DNA of 22,924 nucleotides from Methanobacteriota archaeon. GTDB taxonomy: Archaea > Thermoplasmatota > Poseidoniia > Poseidoniales > Poseidoniaceae. The notes beneath the pieces were generated by a model. The model did not search any database. It had not been told where the DNA came from and worked only from the letters and a program-made list of their open reading frames with translations. Shown here in pieces: positions 15,765 through 22,847 of the stretch (position 1 is the first letter of the stretch; every line of letters begins with the position of its first letter). Where the stretch lies: NCBI GenBank assembly GCA_018645535.1, contig JABGWN010000218.1:1-22924 (forward strand), read 5' to 3'. The translations under genes were made by a program, and so were the position numbers.

Positions 15765-17729
15765 TCACTCTTCTTCAGAGAATGGGTTTGGTCGAACTCG
15801 GGCAATTGCAATATCTAATTCAGGGAGGTTGATTCGGCCATCGCCATCGAGGTCAATCATTTCCATGAGCTTCAATACATCCCATGGAGGGAGATCTGCA
15901 ATCTTTGAATTGATGAGGGCCTGTTGTAATTCAAATCCATCGATGTTTCCTGAATCGTCCAAATCAATGGAACTAAAGAATTCGAAGATGGTCATGTTTT
16001 TCTTTTCCAAATAATCAGAAAGCATCTCAAGTTCGGTTTTTACGACTGGAAATTCTGTGATTTCATCATTGTGAAGTGTTGAGGAAACTTCGATTATTTC
16101 GACCCCTCCTTCATCTTCAACATCGGCTCCAACAACAAGAACTGTATCTACGCCGACGCCACGTTGCAAGAGTGTACGAATTGAGGATTCACCTGTTTGA
16201 AGAGAGTAGCGAGCAATGTCAGAGGTTGTCGATGCGGTCGTATCAGTCTTCATTCCACCGACTGAAGTTCGAATGAGATTCATGAAGAGGAGAATGATAC
16301 CAATCGATGTGACATAGAACAGAACCGCTGCTGTCAGACTAAATCCGCCATCTGTCATTACAATATCTTCACTGCCAGATTCGAGAAGAGCCTTTTCGGT
16401 GAAATCTCCCATGATCTTTGTAACAGTCGAAGTGACGCCACCAAAGGCGACTAAGAGCGTAGTTAGAGATGCGGAGGAAGAAGAGGCCAATTGGCGGTTT
16501 GCAGCTAGCGGATATGATTCACTGATACAAGCAACTGCCATGAGTCCACCTACAGTCCATAGGAACCCAATATCGACAGTGGTAGCCATATCATTGAGAG
16601 TCCCCAAACCGATGAAAACATCTAGGGAAGTAAAGTAGCCTCCAATGGCAAAGATAGGGAATGCAATCATTGCAAGAGTTGCTGCCATAGCACCAGGTCG
16701 AGCAACTACGCCAGTGGCGTTTCCTGCTGCAGTCATGATGATGTTAACTGAACCTGCGAAGATAGGCAGAAGTGCAAGCGTCATTAGAATAGCCCCGAGA
16801 TTCTCGAGTAGTGTACCTGCATCAGCAGAGGACATCATGAACGGTGGAAGTGTAAAGAAGAGAAGGAGCATGCTCGCCTTTGTCATTGAATCGGACCAGA
16901 TTGGACGGCTTGCCGCACGTGGAACGAGATGGTATGCAACTGCAAAGAAAAGGGAAATCATAACCCATGATTGAGTCATTCTTTCACCAAGCCAAACAAC
17001 TTGTGTTGAGCCAGCCAACTCACCGAAGAATCGGAATTGTGACCCGAAGATGAAGGATGCAAGAGCCATAAAGACAAACCAATTACTTGCCTGAATCGTT
17101 TCACCCTTGCGTTGAGCAACAGTAAGAAGAACGTTGATCATAACTGCAATGATGATGAATGCCCGCAGAGAATGCATGAACAAATCCTGGAGAAGTTTTT
17201 CGTTTTCTGCACTAAGGTCTGTCAGAAGGCCAAGAATTGTTGGGAGAAGAAGAGCTGCTACAGTGAGCACACTGAAGAGAAACGCAGTCAGACTTGCATT
17301 TGACTCACTGGCCATTTTACCTGCCCCGCTTCGAGCAACAGCAACAAGGCCGCCACCGAGAAGAATAGAGAACAGACCTGTGATGAGAGTTGCGTTGACA
17401 AAGGTGGTGAGCGCGCTGCCGTCGTCATATGCCCATCCGATACTCGCAAGGGAGTCGAGTGCGCTTGGATCATAATCATGCCAGAGAGAAAGGAACGTCC
17501 CGATACCAGCAAGAGTAAGCCAAAGCATTCCAAGGTTCATCCAAGTCTTTGCCCCACTGCCCTTTTCGTCATTGAACAAATCAACAATACCTGCTGGTGC
17601 TTTGTTGAGGAGGAATAAACCAAATTGGCGCATTGGATCGGCCATGGTGCCAATTCCTTTCTGGAGATAGTACGTTGAAAATCCAACAACGGTAAAGAAG
17701 AAAAATAGTGCGATAAATACTGCTTCCAT
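15765..17729 (-). CDS. Heme-copper-oxidase-like (CcoN-like) polytopic membrane protein lacking cofactor histidines, with C-terminal EF-hand pair
   Basis: The function is unknown. The 654-residue protein has 12-13 hydrophobic helices up to about residue 487, a soluble linker, and two canonical EF-hand loops at residues 589-600 and 626-637. The membrane part matches cbb3 oxidase subunit I as I remember it. NWF (216-218) corresponds to GNWFFGAF. YHLVPRAASRP (266-276) corresponds to YYFVPKQAERP. AGSVNIIMTA corresponds to GGMINGMMTL. VDIGFLWTVGGL (385-396) corresponds to TIGHVHAGALGW. At the ligand positions, the CuB His is M251, the His-His pair falls in FMM (297-299), the last-helix heme ligands are F389/W391, and the first heme ligand falls near V111. 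Only four histidines exist (84, 186, 267, 553), so heme and copper binding in the usual way looks lost. The start has AGGTGA upstream. The gene lies 9 bases after a small two-helix gene and just before the GTPase. The homology call is inference. Confidence 0.7.
   Translation of the reverse strand: MEAVFIALFFFFTVVGFSTYYLQKGIGTMADPMRQFGLFLLNKAPAGIVDLFNDEKGSGAKTWMNLGMLWLTLAGIGTFLSLWHDYDPSALDSLASIGWAYDDGSALTTFVNATLITGLFSILLGGGLVAVARSGAGKMASESNASLTAFLFSVLTVAALLLPTILGLLTDLSAENEKLLQDLFMHSLRAFIIIAVMINVLLTVAQRKGETIQASNWFVFMALASFIFGSQFRFFGELAGSTQVVWLGERMTQSWVMISLFFAVAYHLVPRAASRPIWSDSMTKASMLLLFFTLPPFMMSSADAGTLLENLGAILMTLALLPIFAGSVNIIMTAAGNATGVVARPGAMAATLAMIAFPIFAIGGYFTSLDVFIGLGTLNDMATTVDIGFLWTVGGLMAVACISESYPLAANRQLASSSSASLTTLLVAFGGVTSTVTKIMGDFTEKALLESGSEDIVMTDGGFSLTAAVLFYVTSIGIILLFMNLIRTSVGGMKTDTTASTTSDIARYSLQTGESSIRTLLQRGVGVDTVLVVGADVEDEGGVEIIEVSSTLHNDEITEFPVVKTELEMLSDYLEKKNMTIFEFFSSIDLDDSGNIDGFELQQALINSKIADLPPWDVLKLMEMIDLDGDGRINLPELDIAIARVRPNPFSEEE
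15819..15965 (-). other. Two EF-hand calcium-binding loops at the C-terminus of the oxidase-like protein
   Basis: The loop at 15930-15965 reads DLDDSGNIDGFE and the loop at 15819-15854 reads DLDGDGRINLPE. Both satisfy the canonical 12-residue EF-hand rule: Asp at 1, Asp at 3, Ser or Asp at 5, Gly at 6, Ile at 8 and Glu at 12. Amphipathic helices flank both, and the 25 residues between the loops are the normal spacing for a paired EF-hand domain. Calcium binding is therefore well supported by sequence. Which side of the membrane the domain faces is not known. Confidence 0.9.
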
Positions 17730-17738
17730 TCAAATCAC

Positions 17739-18011
17739 CTACTTCGAGATTACCTCTCCCGCTAATGTGGAGGCAATTGCTCCAATTCCGATAATGAATC
17801 CAAGAAGATAGTACCAGATTCCCGAACCGCCAAGATTTGACATTAATGGAACGATATCTCCGATGACTGGAATGTTGTCCCATCCAAAGATTGTACTAAA
17901 GAGACCGAACATACCAATGGCCACTACAGAGAGCAAAACCAACATAATTCGACTGGACGACGGTTCCGCAGTTCCTATGACTGCGTCGGGGAGTTCTGTA
18001 CTATTCGACAT
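17739..18011 (-). CDS. Small two-helix membrane protein next to the oxidase-like gene
   Basis: The family is not recognised. The 90-residue protein has a polar N-terminal tail of about 20 residues, a first hydrophobic helix (IMLVLLSVVAIGMFGLF), and a short loop with WDNIPVIGDIVPLM. A second helix follows (GIWYYLLGFIIGIGAIASTLAG), and the protein ends in EVISK. The ATG at 18011 has AGGTGA at a good distance (18015-18020 on the minus strand). Only nine bases separate its stop from the start of the oxidase-like protein, so the two are almost certainly co-transcribed. By position and size it could be a small accessory subunit, as oxidases often have one-helix or two-helix subunits, but that is inference. 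An in-frame upstream ATG at 18095 would add 28 residues that look non-coding and would put the good ribosome-binding site inside the gene. Confidence 0.8.
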   Translation of the reverse strand: MSNSTELPDAVIGTAEPSSSRIMLVLLSVVAIGMFGLFSTIFGWDNIPVIGDIVPLMSNLGGSGIWYYLLGFIIGIGAIASTLAGEVISK

Positions 18012-18113
18012 TGCATCACCTAAATGAATCCGAGATGGACATGTTTGCGACTTGAAACGTGGTGATAAACATTCACTAAGCCATTCATCGAACAAAGCAG
18101 TATGTTTGGTGTT
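18012..18113 (-). promoter_or_regulatory. Intergenic gap upstream of the two-helix gene, possible promoter
   Basis: This 102-base gap is the largest inside the minus-strand cluster, so a promoter here is reasonable. A weak TATA-like GTTTATCA lies at 18063-18070 on the minus strand. A start about 25 bases downstream would leave a leader of roughly 30 bases holding the AGGTGA site. I see no hairpin or T-tract that would serve as a terminator for the RaSEA gene. Confidence 0.3.
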
Positions 18114-19280
18114 CTAAGGCGAGCGGAGCATTTCGATAATCGAACCTCTTCGCGGACGAGAAGTTCCTAAAGGAACAGGGATTGACCGGTCGTTTTCTAA
18201 TTCCTTTCGCCAGAGAGATTTACATTCACAGTCAAGACCTGTAAATTCATCCAACGAACCTGAAACAGCATATCTCTCGATTGCTGCTACAACTTCAGGA
18301 TCGCATTCTCCGCAGTTGTGAGAGCCTCTGATTTTTCCGCCAGCAGTTGGATGAATAATAAGCCGTGAAATCTGGTCTTCATCACCATTCATTCCGCCCT
18401 TTGGATGGACGATCAGATGACTCTTCTGAATGAGTTCAACCAATGACCAAAGCCATGGAGGTCGGTATTCTTGATGGCGGTGGAGACGATCAATGACTGT
18501 CCCACGTTGAATATTCATTGGATTTATTGAAATTTCATCGCTTTGTTCTGCAACGGATTCAATCCATTTTACGCAGTGATCTAATGCATCGGCTTCACTC
18601 ATGAACGGTGGCTTGAACATCAAATATGTCTTGATTCTCAAATTGTATTTTTCAAGACGTTCAACGGCTCTGTCCCAAGAAGCGACAGAAAAGCCTTTGT
18701 TAACATGGAAACGAAGGACTTCGTCATCGTATGCTTCCAGGCCAATAGCAACAGTGAATGATGGATTTAGTGAAGATGCCCATGCTAGTTTTTCGTCTGT
18801 TAATTGTTCAGTACGACTTTCTACAATCAGTTCTTTTCCAAGTGTATGGCAATCTGTTAGAACGGTTTCTTGGAAATCAACTGGAATTTCACGATCTTCT
18901 AGAAGAGAACCTGAAGTGTAGACCTTGACCATTGAATGGCCTTCAAAATCGTTATACTTTTTCTTGGCTTCATTCCACTGAGCATGAAGGTCTTCGCTTG
19001 TCACGTCATCTCGTGTATCGTTAAAATATCCACAAAACGTACATCCAGAAGACCACCACCAATGGCATCCTTTCGTCCTTAGAATGACTGTGACAGCAGT
19101 ACATGGCTCTCCACCAGCAGTCATTTCTGGTGTGTGATATACAGTGGCTGGTTTACTCGCATCCCACGATTGTTGGCGCTCTTTAGCCCAAGGAGTATTT
19201 GCAGGAGCTTTTACCAGATCATGAATTTTCAGACTCTTCTCATCCCCACCAAGAAGTGTTGATGAATGACGGTCCAGCAT
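18114..19280 (-). CDS. raSEA: RaSEA, radical SAM subunit of archaeosine synthase
   Basis: RaSEA acts with ArcS. ArcS joins lysine to preQ0 in tRNA at position 15, and the radical SAM partner cleaves the adduct to leave archaeosine. The 388-residue length and sequence fit this archaeal family: VTVILRTKGC, then the cluster-binding cysteines C72, C80 and C83 in GCHWWWSSGCTFCGYF. Further marks are VKVYTSGSLLEDREIP, the long TIM-barrel segment with IGLEAYDDEVLRFHVNKGF, and YLMFKPPFMSEADA. A C-terminal HNCGEC (C323, C326) with DCEC (C351, C353) may form a second metal site. The start is the ATG at 19280. The gene begins 17 bases after the decarboxylase stop, so it is likely co-transcribed with it. 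ArcS and the tRNA-guanine transglycosylase are not in the window. The Elp3-like spacing of the cysteines is normal for this family. Confidence 0.9.
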   Translation of the reverse strand: MLDRHSSTLLGGDEKSLKIHDLVKAPANTPWAKERQQSWDASKPATVYHTPEMTAGGEPCTAVTVILRTKGCHWWWSSGCTFCGYFNDTRDDVTSEDLHAQWNEAKKKYNDFEGHSMVKVYTSGSLLEDREIPVDFQETVLTDCHTLGKELIVESRTEQLTDEKLAWASSLNPSFTVAIGLEAYDDEVLRFHVNKGFSVASWDRAVERLEKYNLRIKTYLMFKPPFMSEADALDHCVKWIESVAEQSDEISINPMNIQRGTVIDRLHRHQEYRPPWLWSLVELIQKSHLIVHPKGGMNGDEDQISRLIIHPTAGGKIRGSHNCGECDPEVVAAIERYAVSGSLDEFTGLDCECKSLWRKELENDRSIPVPLGTSRPRRGSIIEMLRSP

Positions 19281-19297
19281 GATATTCCCTCGTGAGG

Positions 19298-20155
19298 TTA
19301 CTCTTCTTCTGCTATTGGTTTGAAGATAATATCCAATCCCGCTTTGATAAATTGGCCTTTAGGATAAGCAGAATTTCCGTCCTCTGCTGAAATTACATTC
19401 GGTGTGTACAATGATGCTGGAACTCGAACGTCGACTCGGCTTCCTAATCGAATCATCCCGTATCGTTCACCTCGTCGTAGCGAATCTCCAATACCGGTCC
19501 ATGGAACAATTGTTCTAGCGAGTGCCCCTGAAATTTGCATGACTTCGATACGCCCGCCATCTTCGCCTTCCAGAACGGTTCGAACTCGCTCATTATATTC
19601 GCTTTCTTTACGGAATGCTGCTGCGAAGGGCCCTCTTCTTCGCCCTTTTCCTGTTCTGTGTTCCATAGCAACAATCGTTGAAGTGAAAGGAACTCGATTG
19701 ACGTGAACATCAAGAGGAGACATGAAGATTGCAACTCTCCAGACATCATCTGGGCCTGGTGTATCTGCTGGCTCAAATCGTTGTTCAGTAGTAAAGTCGA
19801 GTGGGTTCTCGCATGGTTGTGGGAACCAATCGCCAGTATGAACATCGGTTTCAATGGAAGATGCGTCTAGCTCTTCTTTCGACGGACGACGGCCGGTTGC
19901 CTTCTCTCTTCGAGCGAACATTACGTGTCCATCTGCAGGTGAAACAAGAATACCTGCCTCTTGCGGAATAGGTCGGTCAGGATCTCTCCAGAAATTCGCA
20001 AAAAATGCTGAAATCATGAGGCAGAGTACTCCAGCCAGAGGCATGAGTCCGTACAGGGAATCAAGATAGATTCCGCCAACAAGAATTGCAATACCTGCGA
20101 GTAGAAATGTTCCAACAGGAGCATGCCCACCTTGAGCGAGGCCTCCCACTTTCAA
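19298..20155 (-). CDS. psd: Phosphatidylserine / archaetidylserine decarboxylase
   Basis: The enzyme decarboxylates a serine phospholipid to its ethanolamine form at the membrane; in archaea the substrate is expected to be archaetidylserine. Two hydrophobic segments lie at residues 15-50. The conserved FFANFWRDPDRPIP and SPADGHVMF (D75) follow, then FMSPLDVHVNRVPF (H151) and the self-cleavage site RLGSR at G238-S239, giving the Asp-His-Ser set of the family. Cleavage before S239 should produce the pyruvoyl cofactor on the small alpha chain. At 285 residues it is longer than the usual short form, because of an insert at about 84-135 and an extended tail. The start at 20155 lies five bases after the coiled-coil gene and has AGGTGA-type spacing upstream. 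RaSEA follows directly. Confidence 0.93.
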   Translation of the reverse strand: MKVGGLAQGGHAPVGTFLLAGIAILVGGIYLDSLYGLMPLAGVLCLMISAFFANFWRDPDRPIPQEAGILVSPADGHVMFARREKATGRRPSKEELDASSIETDVHTGDWFPQPCENPLDFTTEQRFEPADTPGPDDVWRVAIFMSPLDVHVNRVPFTSTIVAMEHRTGKGRRRGPFAAAFRKESEYNERVRTVLEGEDGGRIEVMQISGALARTIVPWTGIGDSLRRGERYGMIRLGSRVDVRVPASLYTPNVISAEDGNSAYPKGQFIKAGLDIIFKPIAEEE

Positions 20156-20160
20156 TCACC

Positions 20161-20922
20161 TCAGTTGTCTGCCCATGGATCGACATCAGCGTTCCATGTT
20201 GCAGGTTCTTCCGAAGTTTCAGCAACTTCTTCTTCAACGGATTCTTCAGGAGCTTCCTCTTGAGTTTCTTCAACTGCCTCTTCAGAAGGTGTTTCTTCAA
20301 CGACTTCTTCGGGTTCATCAGCAGGTGCTTCTGGCTCTTGATTCGTCATTTCTTCTGCTCTGGCTTCGACCATCTCGTCCATTCTTTCTGTGAAAGCACG
20401 AGACATATGCTGTGATTGGCGCTCGGATTCAACTGCTCGTTCAATCATCTCATATCGTTCCTTAATGGCCTTGTTGAGGTCTTCAAAGAGCGTCATGTGA
20501 GAAACATACCAGTCATCTCTGGCCTTCATCTCAGTAACTGCGAGTTTCAGGTCATTGTCAAGTTCTTCTGCAATTCCAAAGACCTTACCGAGACGATCTT
20601 TCTCACGTGAGTATTTCTCTTCCATTGTCTGAAGTGCTGGTTGGAGGTGTTCAACACGCTTGTCTGCCTTCGTAGCCTTCATTTCAAGTTCTCGTGTTCT
20701 GAAATCCTTCTCTGCGATAAGAGATTCTTGTGCTTCACGCTCGATTTCTTTATCGATAATTTCTTTCTCAAGAACTTCGATTTCTGCACGTGCATCAACG
20801 AGTTCTTTTTCTTGCGCTTCGTATGCAGCAAAGAGCTTTTTCAAACGGTCTGTTTCCGTTGCTAAAGCGTCTTCAAGTTGATTGATTTGAATTTCTGGAG
20901 TGATTGTCCCTTCTTCAGTCAT
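20161..20922 (-). CDS. Coiled-coil protein with long acidic Glu-rich tail
   Basis: The function is not recognised. Residues 10 to about 190 form a nearly continuous charged helix with heptad-like spacing (EIQINQLEDALATETDRLKK, then VEHLQPALQTMEEKYSREKD), so a long coiled coil is expected. Residues from about 193 on are a disordered, strongly acidic stretch rich in Glu, Pro, Thr and Val. It closes with a distinct tryptophan-bearing end, WNADVDPWADN. There is no signal peptide or membrane helix, so the protein is cytoplasmic. The ATG at 20922 has GGGTGA four bases upstream. The stop is five bases before the decarboxylase start, which suggests co-expression with a membrane-lipid enzyme. A scaffold or cell-structure role is possible but not shown. 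The Glu-rich tail gives low-complexity matches, so database hits there would be unreliable. Confidence 0.85.
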   Translation of the reverse strand: MTEEGTITPEIQINQLEDALATETDRLKKLFAAYEAQEKELVDARAEIEVLEKEIIDKEIEREAQESLIAEKDFRTRELEMKATKADKRVEHLQPALQTMEEKYSREKDRLGKVFGIAEELDNDLKLAVTEMKARDDWYVSHMTLFEDLNKAIKERYEMIERAVESERQSQHMSRAFTERMDEMVEARAEEMTNQEPEAPADEPEEVVEETPSEEAVEETQEEAPEESVEEEVAETSEEPATWNADVDPWADN

Positions 20923-20931
20923 TTACTCACC

Positions 20932-20948
20932 CGGAGGAATTGCCTCCG
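20932..20948 (-). promoter_or_regulatory. GC-rich hairpin just upstream of the coiled-coil gene
   Basis: A perfect six-base inverted repeat, CGGAGG and CCTCCG, is separated by five bases. It sits 10 bases from the start codon and next to the GGGTGA ribosome-binding site. If transcribed it could fold in the leader and mask translation, and one arm carries an anti-Shine-Dalgarno-like CCTCC. It could also be an operator. The rest of the 114-base gap (20923-21036) shows no clear TATA box and no gene. Confidence 0.35.
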
Positions 20949-21036
20949 ATTCAACCCAGCCGCCTATACACTATGAAGCCGACGCTTAATTGAGGCTGTT
21001 TTTGTATGACTCTAAATGCCAACATATCAAATGCTT

Positions 21037-22776
21037 CTAGAATTTCTGAGAAGGTCCTTCTCGGGGCTTATGTTTCTTTATTTCTGGTTGCCCTGGTGAT
21101 TTCGTACCCTTTTTCCTGAATAAGAGAAACAGTAGAAGCAATACAAACACTCCCCCTCCTGTTGCTATGTACATTTTGGTTTGCCCATCCAATTCATCAG
21201 ACGCGGTCTTCTCTGATATTTGGAGGGCATCATCTAGTATCAGAGTCGATCGTATGCCTCCTATTTTTAGAAGTGTAATTTCTAGATCATACGTTCCTAA
21301 ATCAATGGCTTCTGGAATGTCTAAACGGACATTCCAAACATTATTTTCACCAGAAGTCACTCGTCCTCTCAAGGGCTGTTCATCCTCCCATGTCTCAATT
21401 GGAGCAGCCCCGTATATGGATGAAAAAGGAGCGATGTTCCAATCTAATGGATTCGGAGTGTTTCGTTCACCAGTGTGCCCCAATCCCAGTTGACCGTAGT
21501 TGTTGCGCCCCCAGCAAGAAATGGATCCGTTCTCAGAAAGAACGCATGTGTGTTCCGCTGAGGCACTAATTTCAACAATGCTTTGATTTGCAGATACAAA
21601 CATTGGGATTGTGTGAACCCCTCCACTCGTGCCAATGCCTAAGCGACTGTTTTTGTTATGGCCCCAACAATACAAACTTCCGTTCTCAATTGTTGCGCAT
21701 GTATGGCCAGATCCAGAACTAATCTTGGTTGCTTTAGATCCATTTGGCAAATCTACAAACGTAGGGGTTTTAGCATCATTTGTGGAATTATCTCCAAGCT
21801 GGCCAACATTGTTTATTCCCCAGCATATGATGGAGGCGTTGTCTAAAATCGCACATGAGTGTTCATTGCCAACTGAAAGATCTGTTGCCACCCTTCCTTC
21901 TGGCAGTATGACGTCTGATTCGGGTGCGTATGTAGTGGGGTTGCTTTCTCCGTTACCGAGTTGTCCCACATTATCTCTACCCCAGCACATAATTCCTCCA
22001 TCATCCATAAGAAGACAAGTATGGCTTACCCCTGCTTCAACCTTAACTGTAGTCCGATCTGCGGGGGTGGATATAATCACGGGCAAATACTGATCTTCAG
22101 AATTCGAGTCTCCGTTTCCTAGAGCACCGTGCAAATCGGCCCCCCAGCATGCAAGTTGGTCATTGTCTAAAATTGCACATGTATGTTTATGGCCCATTCC
22201 TATTGCTTTGGCAACTCGCCCCTCCGGAAATTCTACGGCATTCGTCGGTGATTTGTATGTATTTGTGGATTCGTCCCCGCTTTGACCGTCTTCATTAAAT
22301 CCCCAGCAGTTTGTTACATCGTTGCTTAAAATTGCGCACGTCCGATATGGACCTGTGAAAATTTGTGAAACCGTGAGGTCGTTAGGAGCATCGATATATG
22401 TTCTCGGCCTGGTATTCGTTGTCGCCTCTCCGCCATCTCCAAGTTGGCCATATGTATCCCGGCCCCAACACATTGCTGAGCCATTTTCGAGTATACCGCA
22501 TGTATGGACAGCTCCCGTATCGATTACGGACGATATTGTTTCTGAATTGGTCGAGGAAAGAACATACTCATATCGAATCGAAGACACTCCCGGATAGTCA
22601 CTTAGATCAACGCTGCAGTCGCTTTCTTCCCCAGCCTCCAGAGAAACAGTTGAGCAATCGATAGCGGAAGACGTGTCGTTTTCTGCCATGCCAGCCATAG
22701 GCATCAGCAGAAGCATTCCCAAGTAGACGAACATTCGAAATGAACCGTGAGTGTACCTCCTAGAATCTACGGCCAT
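21037..22776 (-). CDS. Secreted, membrane-anchored RCC1-type seven-repeat propeller protein
   Basis: The function is unknown; it is a predicted surface protein. The 579-residue product has a signal peptide (MFVYLGMLLLMPMAGMA) after a basic start. It has seven RCC1-like repeats of about 50 residues, a C-terminal beta domain of about 110 residues, one membrane helix (about 535-553) and a basic tail of 26 residues. Each repeat has the core H(T/S)Cxxxxxxxxx(C)WG followed by GQLG, a form common in bacterial and archaeal secreted RCC1 proteins. Two cysteines in every repeat suggest disulfides outside the cell. Seven blades would close one propeller. The start has AGGAGG nine bases upstream. It stands 71 bases downstream of a probable prolyl aminopeptidase on the same strand. 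It need not be linked to the intracellular guanine-exchange role of eukaryotic RCC1. Confidence 0.9.
   Translation of the reverse strand: MAVDSRRYTHGSFRMFVYLGMLLLMPMAGMAENDTSSAIDCSTVSLEAGEESDCSVDLSDYPGVSSIRYEYVLSSTNSETISSVIDTGAVHTCGILENGSAMCWGRDTYGQLGDGGEATTNTRPRTYIDAPNDLTVSQIFTGPYRTCAILSNDVTNCWGFNEDGQSGDESTNTYKSPTNAVEFPEGRVAKAIGMGHKHTCAILDNDQLACWGADLHGALGNGDSNSEDQYLPVIISTPADRTTVKVEAGVSHTCLLMDDGGIMCWGRDNVGQLGNGESNPTTYAPESDVILPEGRVATDLSVGNEHSCAILDNASIICWGINNVGQLGDNSTNDAKTPTFVDLPNGSKATKISSGSGHTCATIENGSLYCWGHNKNSRLGIGTSGGVHTIPMFVSANQSIVEISASAEHTCVLSENGSISCWGRNNYGQLGLGHTGERNTPNPLDWNIAPFSSIYGAAPIETWEDEQPLRGRVTSGENNVWNVRLDIPEAIDLGTYDLEITLLKIGGIRSTLILDDALQISEKTASDELDGQTKMYIATGGGVFVLLLLFLLFRKKGTKSPGQPEIKKHKPREGPSQKF
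21470..22525 (-). repeat. Seven RCC1-like repeats with paired cysteines
   Basis: The seven cores in protein order are HTCGILENGSAMCWG, RTCAILSNDVTNCWG, HTCAILDNDQLACWG, HTCLLMDDGGIMCWG, HSCAILDNASIICWG, HTCATIENGSLYCWG and HTCVLSENGSISCWG. Each has exactly nine residues between its cysteines. Codons differ among copies, so the repeats are old. Confidence 0.92.
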
Positions 22777-22847
22777 GATTGTTAACCTCCTACTTCTCCC
22801 TTATCAGATATATACTCACAATTTGCTGATTAAGTAAGATAACGCCC
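22777..22847 (-). promoter_or_regulatory. Leader and possible promoter of the RCC1-type gene
   Basis: AGGAGG at 22786-22791 (minus strand) is a strong ribosome-binding site. An AT-rich GTATATATC at 22807-22815 resembles an archaeal TATA box. The usual 25-base spacing would start transcription at about the ribosome-binding site, so either the start lies slightly upstream or the box is not used. Confidence 0.35.

Noticed and set aside
20932..20948. The hairpin as a terminator of the RCC1-type gene
   Set aside because: There is no T-tract after it on the minus strand, it is about 90 bases past the stop, and it sits against the next gene's start signal.
21629..22093. 154-codon plus-strand open frame with repeated segments inside the RCC1-type gene
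   Set aside because: Its repeats (WPxLFxPQHxxxALS-like) are simply the antisense image of the RCC1 cores and have no independent support.
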